From positions 2,232,001-2,296,000 of the forward strand of contig VNKQ01000003.1 in assembly GCA_016508695.1 (NCBI GenBank): a stretch of DNA of 64,000 nt, in the 5' to 3' direction. The DNA comes from Hyphodiscus hymeniophilus (taxonomy: Eukaryota > Ascomycota > Leotiomycetes > Helotiales > Hyphodiscaceae). The notes below the pieces were generated by a model, which made no database searches, was not told the DNA's origin, and saw nothing but the letters and a program-made list of their open reading frames with translations. Made by a program: the position numbers and the translations under genes. The stretch's first letter is position 1. Every line of letters begins with the position of its first letter. Of this stretch, positions 1-12,941 are shown piece after piece.

Positions 1-1235
1 GATGAAGAATATTCTCTGGCTTCTTGCGCTACCAAAATGGTTCTTGGGTGCGTAAGTCCGGCATGCCTACGGATACAATGCTGACTTATTCTCTCTAGAG
101 CGATCGCCCTTTCAAGTTCACAAAGATGTGTACAGAGCTTTCAACGAGACCAACCGATACTTCAACGAACTCTTGGAGCTCAAAAAGAAGCAGCTGTATC
201 TTGGTGAAAGCGATAAAGGCACAAGTATGTATCCATCAAAAATGATAGGAGGCACTTGCTGATTATGTACAAGTGGATCTTATGGCTCCTATGATCAAAG
301 CATCAGGTGAAGCACCTTCAGATTTCGATACCAAGATTAAGGCAAATGCTAGTCTTTCCAAGTCTGAGATCATTGGAAATTCTTTCATCTTCTTATTCGC
401 TGGCCACGAAACATCGGCAAATAGCATACACTTCAGCATCATCTTACTCGCCATCAATCTTGCCTCTCAAGTTCGACTTCAAGCTGACATCGACAAGATT
501 GTTGGGGATAAGCCTACTTCTGATCTGTCATATTACAATGATATGCCACGTCTTTACAACTCCATGGTTGGAGCAGTCATGAACGAAGAACTACGGCTCA
601 TGCCAGTCATCCTCAATGTTCCGAAGGTCACAACCGGTGATCAGGTCGTGACAGTCGATGGCCGTGAATTCCCAGTTGCGAACGGCACATACATTCAATT
701 GAACATAGTTGGCACTCACCGCAATCCTCTCTACTGGCCCCATTCACCGTCCAGCAAGACTGGCAAATCTCATGATCTTGATGAGTTTGTTCCAGAACGC
801 TGGCTCACGTCAAACACACAGGATGAGAAGACACAGCCAGTCGAGAAGGAAGACGACGCTAGTGTTGGAGAAGCGTCTTATGACTCTGGCTCCCTCTTTC
901 AACCAGTCAAGCACTCTTTCATCGCGTTCTCTGAAGGTGCACGAGGTTGTCCAGGCCGCCGATTTGCTCAAGTTGAGATCACTGCCGTCCTCACTGCCAT
1001 ATTCCAGAAATATACTGTGGAGCTGGAAGTCAGCCAATGGGCAAGTGATGAGGAGGTTGCACGAATGAGCCTTTCTGAGAAGAAAGCATTGTATCAGAAG
1101 GCGGCGGATAGAGCAGATACTGTGCTGAAGCGATGTGAGCAGCGGACCATCACGCTTCAAATGCTACCTGACGACACCGTACCTGTGCGGTTTGTGAAGC
1201 GGGGTGAGGAGAGATTTGCGGGCCTCATGGGTTGA
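1..1235 (+). CDS. Cytochrome P450 monooxygenase, 5'-partial
   Basis: This is the C-terminal part of a heme-thiolate monooxygenase; the N-terminus lies left of the window. Three exons join in frame: 1..47, 99..224 and 274..1235, with introns 48..98 (GTGCGT...CTAG) and 225..273 (GTATGT...CAAG). The I-helix oxygen-binding motif AGHETSA lies near nt 401-421, the K-helix ExxR reads EELR near nt 586-597, and the heme loop FSEGARGCPGRR near nt 928-963 carries the Cys that ligates iron. These motifs are diagnostic of P450s. The family usually acts at the ER membrane with a P450 reductase. An acidic stretch of about 25 residues sits between the K-helix region and the heme loop. The CYP family and substrate cannot be told from the sequence. 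No other secondary-metabolism genes are close apart from a hydrolase 2.8 kb away. Confidence 0.93.
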
Positions 1236-2101
1236 TTTCGGGATAGAACGGTATGGATATGCACGATTTACGCTGGATTAACGAGATCAGCTTCACTACT
1301 TGACTGGAAGAAGAGCGGCATCGTTCTGGGGCGTTGATGGTCAGGTCACTCAGGTTGGATATGTCTATCCTACTGATTCCCCCAGCTTGAATAATTAGGA
1401 TCAAGGGTTCCTCTGCGCTTGCAACCAACAAGCAAGACGTGAAACATAATCGCTTTTCCTTCTACAGCTGATGATTTGCCATGTGTAAAGGTACCTTAAG
1501 TTAGCCCATTGAAGTCGACCATGACTTGCAATTGCTGAGTGATGAGATTCCTCTAATACATCTGATACGGTATCACATGGTAAAGATAGCAGTGGAAATT
1601 CTAACGCTACGAAGAAACGTCAGGGCTGTTTGAATGGCACGGAGCTTCTGCTACGGTCCTCCACTGGGTTATGAGCCCCTTGCAGTGATGGATACTTGCA
1701 ACCTTATCCAAAGTTGGTAAAGGACTCAATTGGCGGAGGTGCCTGCATCATGCAGGACTATTGGAGCAGCCATGTGGATAACTGGCTGTGACGGTGTGCC
1801 CTGGACGTTGATTCGTTTGTAATTTTGCGATGATGTCCATCAAAGTTTGATAGAGCTGAAGTTTGACGAAAAATGAACTACTGTAATAAACCAGCAAGCC
1901 TCGGAACAAACAACACTACTGTACCAGCTCAACTCAACAACAGTTGGTGGTGTTCATGTCATCGCCTACCGGCTCAATTCTTACGAGACTTCAGGCTCAC
2001 ATAATGCTTTCTGTAGCTTCTTACAGCCTTGGTTTATTCAGTTGAAATATCGCCACCAGTTCGCGACCTCGTCCCCGCATTGATCAAGCCTTGCTGTCGC
2101 C
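1236..2101. other. Intergenic, no gene seen
   Basis: This 866-bp gap separates the P450 stop from the next gene. I see no ORF with family character, no tRNA and no clear repeat. The last 150 bp before 2102 probably form the promoter and 5' UTR of the next gene. Confidence 0.5.
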
Positions 2102-3577
2102 ATGGCAGACGAGTCTCCCTCTGTGAAGAGATCAACCTCCCCAGCAATAACACCCATCCGCAGATCGTTCACAGTGGATGAGTCTGCTCAGTCTCGACAT
2201 CGACCCCAAACGAACCGCGTTTCAGTGTCCAACGACACCCCCAGTCCGAAAGCGGCGCGACGTAGGTCCTCGAACTTCTCCGAATACTCTCTCAACGAGG
2301 CGCGACGAACCTTCCAATCTTCTACCGATGATCTTCTATTGCCAAAACCCAGTGCGACGGGGATAGAATCTAGTCATGACTCCTCAGTATGGCACTCTGC
2401 GCCATTGGCGTTTGCGCTGCTACCTGCGATAGGTGGTATGCTATTTCAGAACGGTAGCTCTGTTATTACAGACGTGATGCTGTTAGGTTTGGCCGCAATA
2501 TTCCTGAATTGGTCTGTTAGACTGCCATGGTAAGTACTTCGCCTCTTGGACTCCTATACTATGCATGCCGACGGTTTTAGGGACTGGTATCACTCGGCGC
2601 AATCGATTCGAAATAAAGAAGAATATAATGGGGACATAATGGTGGAAGAAGAGAGCGAGGACGATGTACTGAGCTTCTCTCAAGCTACCATGGAAGAAGT
2701 TCCAGAGGAAGAAGCCCCCAAACCATCTCCGAAACCCATTCGCCGACTCCCAGCTCATGAATCTGCCACGAACGAATTATATACACACGAGGTGCTGGCC
2801 TTGCTGTCATGCTTCATATTTCCTTTACTTGGTGCATACCTCCTACACACGATTCGCTCTCAGTTATCACGTCCTTCCGAAGGACTGGTCTCGAATTACA
2901 ACTTGACGATCTTCTTACTTGCTTCTGAGCTCCGACCAATGGCCCATCTTGTGAAGCTCATCCAGTCCAGGACACTACACCTCCAGCGTGTCGTGAATGC
3001 GAATCCATACGACACCGTGAATGGAAAGGACACTGGTGAGATCAAGGATCTCGTTAGAAGGCTGGAGGATTTAGAGACTAGAAGCTCGACAGCTGAGCCG
3101 TCCCCTGCAACCAGTTCAGAACCTGCTCTGAATGGAAAGCAATCTGCAGTGCTCACGACCGAAGTGAGGCGGACTATGCAGCCGGATCTTGACGCCTTGA
3201 ACCGAGCAGTCCGTCGGTATGAAAAGCGAGCAACTCTGCAAGCATTCCAGACAGAATCTAGGCTGTTGGATCTGGAAGCGAAGTTGAACGATGCTATCTC
3301 CCTTGCGGCAGCTGCGGCGAATAATTCACACCGACAGCGAGGATTCACAGCCATCATCGTCGAGTGGGTAGCAACAGCGATCGTGTTACCTCTCCAAGCG
3401 TTCGCTGCACTGGCAAGCTTGCCGTTCAAAACCATCATTACTCTGATCAACTTCGGGAAGACGTCAGTGGTAGGACGGCAGCCTTCGGAAAAGGCTCGGA
3501 GAAGTGCGAATGGAAGGTATCCAGCACATGGTGGCCGAGTTGGGGAACGTCTTCAAAGTAGGGCGAGCAAGAGATGA
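2102..3577 (+). CDS. Conserved-looking membrane/coiled-coil protein of unknown function
   Basis: I do not recognise a named family. Two exons, 2102..2529 and 2581..3577, join across a GTAAGT...TTTTAG intron to give about 474 aa. The first 90 residues are Ser/Arg-rich and look disordered. A hydrophobic segment follows at about 98-140, ending in SVRLPW just before the splice. After an acidic, Pro-rich linker comes a second hydrophobic stretch, HEVLALLSCFIFPLLGAYLL, at about residue 220-240. The remainder is a charged helical region with coiled-coil character and a last hydrophobic patch (IIVEWVATAIVLPLQAFAAL) near residue 400. This layout suggests a membrane-anchored protein with a long cytosolic helical part, perhaps of the ER or nuclear envelope; that location is a guess. 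The start is the first ATG in a long open frame after a pyrimidine-rich leader. Confidence 0.8.
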
Positions 3578-4011
3578 CAATGATCAGACGAATACATAAT
3601 GTATAGGTATACCCAAGGGCGATGGAGTTCTGTGTCCTTGAGTTATGGAGCATAAGGAAGTTCTTTTTATTGAGCTCCTCGGTATCCCCTGTATGATTAC
3701 AACAATGAGGGCAATTCTAGTGAATCTTTGACTATATTTCAAGTTTGCAAATTTTCATGCGAATTATTGTTTCTTTTATTGTTTCTTGGCCATGATCGGC
3801 GGACTGGAGCGACTCGAGCGACTGGCTCGGCGGATTCGGCTTGGAGGATGGAACAACCGAGTACCCCACATTTGCTTCCGGGCTACCTACTCTATAAAAT
3901 ATTCCTTATGTATCACGAAGGCCCAAGTCCTTCTTCATAGCCAATTCTTCTTCTTCGAGCGTACCGAACTTCCTGAATTTCTAGACAGCTTCACAGTCTG
4001 TTTTTCTCAGC
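3578..4011. other. Intergenic spacer and upstream region of the hydrolase gene
   Basis: The first part should hold the 3' UTR of the preceding gene. The last 120 bp contain a TATA-like element and a CT-rich leader ahead of the ATG at 4012. Nothing else stands out. Confidence 0.5.
3893..3898 (+). promoter_or_regulatory. Candidate TATA box of the hydrolase gene
   Basis: TATAAA lies 114 bp upstream of the ATG at 4012 and is followed by CT-rich leader sequence. Both distance and context fit a fungal core promoter. It is a match to a short motif only. Confidence 0.4.
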
Positions 4012-5344
4012 ATGGCTTTGACTTCTGATATCACCGTAGACATCACCAAGTTTGACCCTGCAACAGTATCTGAGCAGACAGCGAAGCTCAACCAGCATAT
4101 CATTAATGTCTTTGAGCCAGTCCCGAAATGGTACGAGGTGAGTTTAGAACTCTTCTCTGGTCCTAAAGGATACTGTGGCTGACTGATGTATTAGGTCGGA
4201 GCTGCTAAATATCGCCAAATGCGACTGTCTGGTGAAACTCCACTTCCAGCCCCAAAGCTGCTACCTGAGGCTCTTGATATAAACCTTCCGTCTCGAGAGT
4301 CTGGCCGAGATATCATTTGCCGACTTGTTTACCCGCCATCCCGTAAAACTCCCGAGGAGCGACAGAAATGCAGAGGAACAGTTCTCCATATCCATGGAGG
4401 TGGCTGGGTGAGCCAGAATGCTTCGCAACTTGCCTAGGTGCAACCGATGATCTGACAAAACCCTAGGTTCTGGGCGATCATGCTTCTCACGACAATCTTT
4501 TGCAACTTTATGCAAATGCTGGGGATTTAGCTGTCATCTCTGTTGGGTATCGACTGGCTCCGGAGGACCCGTTCCCCAAAGGACCTCAAGACTGCATCGA
4601 CGTCGCCGAGTATTTAGTCCAGAACTCAGAGAAGGAATATGGAGGTCCGCTTAAATTCATAGGCGGTGAGGTACGTGTCAATCCTTTACTTTGAACTTGT
4701 GTGATATTTTTGACGTGATGATCAATTAAAGTTAAGGGATTTTACTGATTGAGCATGTGCTCTTTGACGACCCAAAAATTTAACTGTTTCTGATTCTTTC
4801 TCTGGCTTTATGTACATTTTTCTTTGTGGTTATCGCTCCATACTGACATATGGACTTGTAGTCTGCTGGTGCCCACCTCTCACTGGTCACTACCTTTTAT
4901 CTCCTGAAAGCCCACCCCGCACTCAAACTCTCCGGTCTGCTCCTGCATTTCGGCTGTTACGACATGACCTTGTTACCCAACTCTCGCAACTATCGCAAAA
5001 CGCTCGTCCTCGACCGGAAGATCATGGAAGAGTTCATCAAATCTTTTCTCCCTGGCAAGTCCCTCGAGGAGATGAAAGATCCATCAATCTCTCCTTACTA
5101 CGAGGACCTCACGCCTTTCCGCGGCAAGCTTCCCACCGCTTTGTTCACGTGTGGTACCGATGACCCTCTGCTGGATGATTCCGTTAATATGGCTATCAAG
5201 TGGATGGTCTCAGGTGGGGAGGCGATCATCAAGATCTATCCAGGTGCTTGTCATGGCTTTATTGGGTTCCCGCCAGATCAATTGGAGGAGGCGGGGAAGG
5301 CATTAGAGGATACGAAGACTTTCATTAAGCAGTGTATGGCGTGA
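4012..5344 (+). CDS. Alpha/beta hydrolase, HSL-type esterase/lipase
   Basis: This is a carboxylic ester hydrolase of the hormone-sensitive-lipase-like (alpha/beta hydrolase fold-3) family. Four exons, 4012..4137, 4195..4407, 4467..4670 and 4862..5344, all in phase 0, give about 341 aa. The oxyanion-hole motif HGGGW is at about 109-113. The nucleophile elbow GESAG is at about 180-184 and is built across the third splice junction, with Ser182 as nucleophile. The acid is in GTDDPLLDD at about 280-288 and the catalytic His in CHGF near 312. All triad members are present, so it should be active. There is no signal peptide, so it is probably cytosolic. The third intron is long (191 nt) for this window. 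The substrate is unknown; homologs include fungal arylacetamide-deacetylase-like and toxin-ester hydrolases. Confidence 0.92.
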
Positions 5345-6825
5345 GCTTGGTTGGCCATGAAGGGAAGTAAAGAGTACGGATTTTTCGATAGCGTGTTGTT
5401 TCCGATTTGTTTCTGGATATTCTCTTACAGAGTCTCGGGGTGATAGCATTGAAAACATTAAGATGTTGATTTTTGAGCTTGGTGTGAACGTATAGTGAAT
5501 GCAGCATGTGGACTTCTTGGTCTACTCTTTTCCCTCGTTGCGCGACCATCACACTCCCATATCATAGCTAAGACTCGAAGATTGCGTTACCAAATGTAAG
5601 GTAAGATATCGTTTCCACAATATATCATGTTGTATACCATTTAGTCACGTGGCCTGGAATTCAACGCGGCAGCCTCGCTTGCGAACATGCTTCATTTTTT
5701 CCTCCAAAGGCAGCCGTTGAATATCAAACCCATCACCACCTAAACATGCCAGGATCCTAGAGTCGGGGGCTTTCGTGTAACAAACACACATACGGCGTCA
5801 TAGTCAGGCCGACGGCAGCTCGTATGCCGAGTCCCATGGAGCAACCGAGGCATGCTGAATCCTGAACGCAGGAACTTGCCGCATAGCTGTTCCTTGCATA
5901 CTGTTATCTTTGTTGTACCTGGCGAATCATGTATGTGATTATTTGAAGGGTCTTGTCTCTCTAGCGGGAGTGTTTCCTGCTCTTAGAAGTGGTTGAAGCG
6001 GCCCCTGGGTCGTGAGGCATGAGTCGGACCAGTATTCCGATTCTGAAGCTGATATTCACGGCCTTTTGCATGAATTTCAAAACACAGTAACTCTAATCCT
6101 CGAGCACATTTCAGATTCTGAACTCTTGAAATAAGCCATTTTCTGTATTTAGAGATCTTGAGGTCGTTGAATTGACGCCTCCCGTCAACTTGCTTGAAGA
6201 TCGCACTATCCCGATTTGGGTTTGAATAAAAAACGGATTGACATAAGCCACCGCAAAATGGACCCCATATTTGTCTTGATTACCGTCTCAATTCTATCAG
6301 TTCAGATGTGAAAACATGCTTGCTCTATTCTCAAATCTTGTTTACAGTGCGGTCATCTTCACTCCGAGAGCGTTGGTGGTTGTTCCTATTGAGCTCACTG
6401 GCTACTAATTGACATTGCTCAACACGCAAAGGTCTTCAACATAACTCTACTTTCTTATTGATAGCTATTGAGGGAACCAAGTCATTGACGATGATTCATG
6501 TCGATGCTTCAAAACTTCACGAGGTCTTGATCCTGTTTCTCGCTCATACATACGATCCCGTCTTCTCCGACAAGTCTTTTCGCAAATGTTCACCTCCACC
6601 ACTTGACAAGCCTCGAATTGCATTCCGTTGTTTTATCCTTTGTCTCCCGAGACTCTGCCTTGACTGTTTCTCCTCAGCAGAGTTGTCGACGGGATAAAAT
6701 CCCGTGACTGCTGAATCCAGACACCTCAGTCTACATATCAAGCTCCCAGCTCTTCTGGGTCTTCATCGATCCTCGTCTTCGAACTTGACAATCCTCCTCT
6801 ACTTCTACATTTCAGATCCGTCAAC
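5345..6825. other. Long upstream region of the STE3 receptor gene
   Basis: This 1.48-kb stretch has no convincing coding sequence. It includes the hydrolase 3' UTR and probably a long promoter plus a pyrimidine-rich 5' UTR for the receptor gene. I could not identify a specific operator. Confidence 0.45.
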
Positions 6826-8672
6826 ATGGACGCTACTTTACCTCCGGTGGCTTACCCTCTCACTGCCAATGCAGTCTTGGTAGCCGTCTTCGCCTTCTTC
6901 GGGCTTGTCCTCAACATCATACCCTTGACCATGCTCTGGCAAGTCAGAAGTCTTCCAGCTGTAACTTTGATTGGAACTGTTATGGTGTATGTCACCTGGA
7001 CCTTTATCAACGTCTGTATCTGGCCTCGAGACGATTTTGCGGTCTGGTGGAACGGAGTTGGCCTCTGCGATATCATAGCAACGCTTAGAACTCCCATGTT
7101 CTCATTGCTGGCACTCGCTGTCTGCATTCTCACCAGAGACCTATCGAGGGCTGTCGATGTGGACCATCCTCGACTTTTCGAAAGTGCGGCACAAAGACGA
7201 AGACGAATCATCACCGACGTACTCTGCATTTTCGGGCTCCCAACACTCCAAGTCCCGCTGCATTATCTTGTCCAGTACAATCGATTTTCCATCATCGCCA
7301 TCTATGGATGTGTTGATCTCCTTGACGATAGTTGGCCAAAAATTGTCTTATTGTCAATGTGGCCTTTGCTAATTGGCTTCCTGAACTGCTACTATTCAAG
7401 TGGGTTCATTCTTGCAACAATCAATTCCTTCCCACTAATATTTACTCTGTAGTCTTGACAATGCTTCGTCTTCGAAGACATCACGGGAGACTATCCTCTA
7501 CACTCTCACGTACCAGCTCTGGGCTTGATGCTGGGAAGTTCTTGAAGCTGTTTACAATGACGGTTGTTCTTCTGATCATCTACCTTCCCGTCCTCGGCTA
7601 CTTCTTCTACACCAATGTCCGTGGCGGTTTTGGCCCCTACTCCTATAGCAGAATCCATAATCCGATGATCTGGAACCAGATAATTTACTTTCATACAGCT
7701 GACTACCCAGAAACCCAGTATTGGGCATGGTTCCCAATCACCTTTGCCTATATTCTATTCTTCTGGTATGGTCTTACTTACGAAGCAATTGAATGTTACA
7801 GACGCACCCTCGCTTTCTGCGGATTCGCGAAGATCTGGCCCAGTCTCAATCATCCTCACCAAGTTCGCCGTAACAATACGAGCAATCTGAGCAGCAAACG
7901 AAGCCGGTTCAAGACGGACATATTCACGAAAACTTATAGCTACTTTGATAGCAGTGAGGGCGTAAAGAGTCAAGCTTCTCACGAAGAGCATGCGACGAAC
8001 TTGGGCTCTTGTTCAGAGCAGTAAGTTGCATCCACTCTATGATTAATGATATATGCTAAGCGTCATTGCAGTCCATTAGTCTCGGTCAGAAAACAGTCCA
8101 AGAGCTCGAGCTACACTATGTCCACCGACCCGGATAGTATCACTCCACTTCCGCCTATCGGAAACTCTGCAGAGAAGCATCCTATGCCTATCGTGCAAGA
8201 GACTGTGGTCCCCGAACCAGCAACGCAACTCCCACCTGTCCATCGCGGTCTCTTCTCTACCTTCCGCACTCACATTAACGTCCCTTTCCCGCTCTTCAAC
8301 CCAATGCTCACTCCATCCTCCGCCAAGACCACCAACATCAGCCCAGCTCGCCGTGCCTCCACCAACACTGCCGATCTCGAGAAGCAAGCTCATACCGAGG
8401 ATACTACTCAGCAGGCAATTGTCACCTCGAGTCCTGTCCAGACCAACATCTGGAGTGGCACTGATGACGAGGAACTTGACCCCAATGTACCGAAGATGGG
8501 CACTCGAGCTTACCGTGAGCGAGAGAGACGCGAGATGATGAAACGAGGCAGCCAGGAAAAGAACGACATCTCAAGAGTGATTCCCGACAACGTTTATGTT
8601 AACATGGGACATTCTGTGCAAAGTGGTGTGGAGGTCAAGCGCGAGTTTGTCCAAAAGGAGGCGGATGCTTGA
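6826..8672 (+). CDS. STE3-type (a-factor class) pheromone receptor, GPCR
   Basis: This seven-transmembrane receptor is of the STE3 / PreA / pre-1 class, which binds farnesylated a-type peptide pheromone and signals through a heterotrimeric G protein to the mating MAP-kinase pathway. Exons 6826..7399, 7453..8020 and 8072..8672 give about 580 aa. The N-terminus is short and without a signal peptide, typical of the class. Family-like segments are LRTPMFSLLALAVCILTRDL (TM3 region) and LPTLQVPLHYLVQYNRFSII (TM4-loop). The second exon holds TM5 to TM7 and ends in a basic segment. The third exon encodes a long, Ser/Thr/Pro-rich cytoplasmic tail of about 200 residues, the usual site of desensitisation in such receptors. 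No mating-type gene is linked here. The ORF is intact and should be functional. Confidence 0.92.
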
Positions 8673-10375
8673 ATTTCTTCGAAAGACTTCTTCCACTTCT
8701 TGTCATTGAACTCTCGACTTTTAAGGGGCTAATGGATTTTTTCATTGCTCTCATACCCATTATGGGTCACATTGGCGCTTTCATTGTCTTTTACTCATAG
8801 CGGTACTCAGCTTCTACACTCATTGGGAAGCCGGCTCTCCCTTTTCCTCAAAAGATGGCGAATACTTGGAGAGAAAATTGTGCATAGTCTTGCAATACGG
8901 GTCGTTTCTTGAATGCATACAAGCCATACCAGGGGGCTTGTTTTTTTTTCGACTGGAGAAGCGTTTAATAATAGTGTGCTTGGAGCTAGGAAAGCAAGTA
9001 CTAAAAGGAATGGATCATATTCGCGCGAATTTCCTTTGCTTTTCTGTGTGATCGTAGAAGCGAACATTTATACAAGGAAAGCTTATTTAAAAATGCATCT
9101 CCGTTGATCTTTCTGACTATCAAAATCCGTTTGTTAACTTTATCGATGAAGTCTTAAATCACTTGAAGCGTGTTCTTCTCGTGAGGCTCATCTCCTGCCC
9201 CTTTTTGATTTCTCACAATCCTCTATCACCACTCAATATGGACCAAAGTCGAGCTTAAGTAGGAAGGTAAGGCGGGTTGAGGATGGAGGGTATTTCGCAC
9301 CAAACTCTACGCTCAAAGTTAGGATTCCATCTTCTTGGGATGCGCTTGGCTGGCAGCCAGGATGCCAAGCAAGAAACTAATTTGATACCAGAGCCTCTCT
9401 CACGATCCTCCAGCAATGGCATTCATTCTTCCTAAGTCGTCTATCGATCAGCTCCATTCTTGAAAACTTGTTCTCAGCATGTTACAGACTCACCCAGTTC
9501 CCATTGCATCTTCTGGTCGATCACGAACTTAACGTTTCACAGAACGAACACCCACAAGTGCAGCAGTCAAATCCCACTGTCCGTCATACCGCAAGTTAAC
9601 CCCAGACTTTATCAGGAGCAGGACTGATATTGAAAATTGATTTTCGACTTCAGATGAATTCAAGACCTTGTCACGTTCACCGAAATGCTGGAAAGTCCAA
9701 TGATTTCCAAGGCTGAGGCGTTGAGCTTATTGTTGATTTGCCCGGGACCTGGATGATTCCTAAGCCCGGCACAGCCGCCAATGTGCACAACCGTGTGCCC
9801 AACTTCTGGAATCATGCAGAATTCCATGATCTACTTCGGAGAGTGCGGCACTGCGGTTGTGATACGAAACTTAAGGAGCCGCAACCAATGCACGCTTTGA
9901 CGGGACTCACACAGTGACACGGCAGAGTAAGCAGCCCGAAAAAAGAAGCTGGCCAAAGCGATGTCAGCGGTTTAGGCTCTTGGAACGACTCCAGCATGAT
10001 CCCCGAAGATGGTGTGCAGTTTTGAAAAGGTTGGAGGCGGTTTATGGAGGGGCGATCCACCGGTTCTGCCCCATCTCTTTAGTTTACCAGTTTACCACGT
10101 CTATTCAAAGCTGGCACCTTGTCATCTGGCTCATTACAAGCCGTAGAACAGGGGAAATTGGAGACGCGAAAACTAGTTGGAGTTTCTTGAGACGCGACGA
10201 GGGTGAACGGGAAACGCTTTTGGGATTGATCGTGCGCCACTCTGAGTATAGGTATATCTATCTGCCCATACTCTGGCTGTTGCTTCACACTCTCAATTTA
10301 TAATCCAAATAATCTTCGAGTTGTTTTTATATATATATTGGATTCTTTGAGAAGGATAGAGCAGATGCGCTCAGA
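8673..10375. other. Intergenic, no gene seen
   Basis: The 1.7 kb between the receptor and the Erf4-like gene has only short, unlikely ORFs. A TATATATATA run at about 10328-10338 lies about 40 bp before the next ATG and could be a promoter element. No repeat or RNA gene was recognised. Confidence 0.45.
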
Positions 10376-12211
10376 ATGGTTGACCCTACACTGAAATTTC
10401 AGGCCACGCAATACACCCTGCCCACGACCAGCTTCAGCTCCCCCTTATTTCTAGCATTAAGGCCTAATCTTACCACCAGTACTTCATTGCGCGAATCATT
10501 TCTTCAACCTCCCTTCAGCATCACGGAACCGCAGCGACGACAACAAATCTTGCAGCATACTCTAGACTGTCTCATAAACGATCCAAGCGCCGTGAGGGCA
10601 CCGGGAAAACGGCCTCCCAAGCTGGTCCTTCTGCCACTCGCACCAACGCATCCGCCATAACACCTGTTCTATTGAAGTCTAATGCGCAAGCAAGCGCCAA
10701 TCCGCGGTTTCCCTCTCCCAGCTTCCAACCTCCCTACCCATCTCCCTCGCCCGTGCCTACTTCATCGACACCAGAGCAGCCGCACGTCCGGATAAGCACT
10801 CCGACACGCTGGAGTCTGCGAAGCGCATTCAACGGCGGTGCTAACCCCGACTTTTCTTATCGTTTTCGCAGTCGTGCTAGTAGCAACGCTTCATCGAGAC
10901 CACGACGAGTTGGAGGTGGGCGATTGTGGAATCCGACGAACTCGACACCGAGGGCCTATCCGCAGACTCCGACACTGAACACTAGGACGAGGAACCGATC
11001 GGACGTTGGGGAGAGGACTGTAATTGCGATCCCGCTTTCGCATCCTGACATCTCATCACCGAAAGAGGGAGCTGCTGCGCAGGGGGAATATCCGCTGTTG
11101 ACGCTACCAGAGCAGAGACAGAAGAGGCATTCTGCGTCTACAAGAGCGAGTCTACAGGTTGAGAGGAGTGGCAGTTCGAACGGGAACAGCAATCGGATTT
11201 CATTGCCAAGGAGCGTGAGCATTGATATTGCCAGAAGGAAGAGTGGTGAATCTTCGCCCTTGGAGCCGAAATTTGATAAAGGGAAGGGAAAGGCTGTCGA
11301 TTTCTACCAGGACGATATTACACTCGAGAAATTGGAGAAGAGGCCCACTGGTTATAGGAGACGTGGACAGAGTATCTCAGATCATCCCACGGCATCCGTC
11401 CCAGGTCTATCCTTCGACAAAGGCAAAAGAAAGGCAATCATGTCAACAGATCTTGAACGAGGTCCAGTAACCCAAACACCGTATGAGCCAGGTGGAACAT
11501 CGAGCCTCCCCAATGAGTCAAACACCTCTCTGCCAACAGGCATTGGCCCAGCCTTGTCCTCAAACAACACTTCAATCATAGGCTCTGATGGGCCCCCACC
11601 AAACCCAGGAGAAGAATGGGGTCCACAGCATCCATGCTTCCCTCACATGAACCCTCACGTCCCTCTATCATCCCCTCTCTACCAAACCACTCGCATAATC
11701 CGAGTCCGACGAGACTGGATGCTAGAAGGTGATCTGGCGCCCACATTCTCAAATCTCTACCCCGAAATACTCGATCCCGCTGGCCTGTCAGAACAAGACT
11801 TCCGGACGGTAATCCAGACGGTGAACAACGAGCTGATACCAGCTTTCAACCCTTGGGCACCACGAAATATATTCGACGGTGTTATGGGGTTGTTGACAGG
11901 CTGGATGTGGGACGATCTGGGTCTAACAGGTACCAAGTCGAGGCTGAGGAAGGTGGAGAGCTATCTTGAGCAGTGGAATCGAGAAATGGAGAGGAGGGGA
12001 AAGGAAGGGTCAGGGAGTGCGCCGAGGATCGTGAGTTTGAGAAGGACGGGATACATGAATGTAAGTTCGCCTTCACCAGTAACCGAAGGCCTTGATGCTG
12101 ACGCCGCATGTGCAGCTTGATATCCAGGTCCCGGACCCCGAAGTTGCCTACCCGTTGTCCGTACCTGGCGACGAGAGGACAGACACGGGGGTATCAGGGA
12201 CTTCAAAATGA
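10376..12211 (+). CDS. ERF4: Erf4/Golgin A7-domain protein, Ras palmitoyltransferase subunit
   Basis: This is likely the Erf4 partner of the DHHC enzyme Erf2, which S-palmitoylates Ras at the ER/Golgi. Three exons fit with phase-0 splices: 10376..10591, 10678..12060 and 12116..12211, about 564 aa. The first intron starts GTGAGG and ends TTGAAG with an ATAAC-like branch site. The second is GTAAGT...TGCAG; without it the frame ends early. The first 385 residues are Ser/Pro/Arg-rich and low-complexity. The Erf4 domain follows at about 389-510, with FPHMNPHVPLSSP, IIRVRRDWMLEGDLAPTF, YPEILDPAGLSEQDF and FNPWAPRNIFDGVMGLLTGW. This block is characteristic of fungal Erf4 homologs and contains a membrane-associating helix. 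The domain call is firm; the exact start is less certain. Confidence 0.87.
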
Positions 12212-12941
12212 CCTCTCACGGTCCAACAAATTCTTTCTTCGTGATACCGAGGCTGTTGTTATGTTTTTGTAATCGTGTTGGCGAGGAGCATCGTATACCC
12301 ACACCTGGACAGGGATTTTCTTGCGGCGTTCGTTGGATGTTGAAAAGAGGAAGCTGTCTTGAGCGCTCTTACTGCTTGGAAGCATAGCTTAGCGTTGCAT
12401 CTTTGATCTGGATACTCTTTATCTAATGTATTGTTACTTCCTGAAACGTACTCGTGCCACTGCACTTCCACTTGCCCTCTAAACTTAATTTCCCACTCGT
12501 CAAGGTACGCTAAATCAGTCTCTTGATCTCAATGAAGAACTCCATCATTGGATCCTCGTTGTGGGAAACGTGGTGGCCGTAGTCCTGAGACCCAATACGG
12601 TACCTGAGCCGTCACGTTCAAGCTTGGAAGAAATCTTTGTCTTGGATTGGACATTGCATTAGATGCTATGCGGTGCGTTCCGTCTCCCCTATCCTGTACA
12701 CGATCTTTCCATATCCAATCCCCCATCCCCCAATTCCCTTCCGTGCCCGAGAGCCTTACAGCAGAGATACCGTGACCCAATCCCCGGCCGCCTTTTCCTT
12801 TCTCGATCCCCAACCCATTTATGTATAAGTGATAAATCTATTCATGCTCTCCCCTCTCAACTCTTGCTCCAAGCCTCGTCCCAGTCCCCAGAAGGTGAAT
12901 TTCATATTAAGAAAGAAAAATAAGTATATCGTATGAGCAGA
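12212..12941. other. Convergent intergenic region
   Basis: Two genes converge on this 730-bp stretch, which should hold both 3' UTRs. It contains C-rich patches but no coding sequence or repeat I can support. Confidence 0.5.

Noticed and set aside
2896..3450. 184-codon minus-strand ORF
   Set aside because: It is a shadow of the plus-strand membrane/coiled-coil gene and has no domain.
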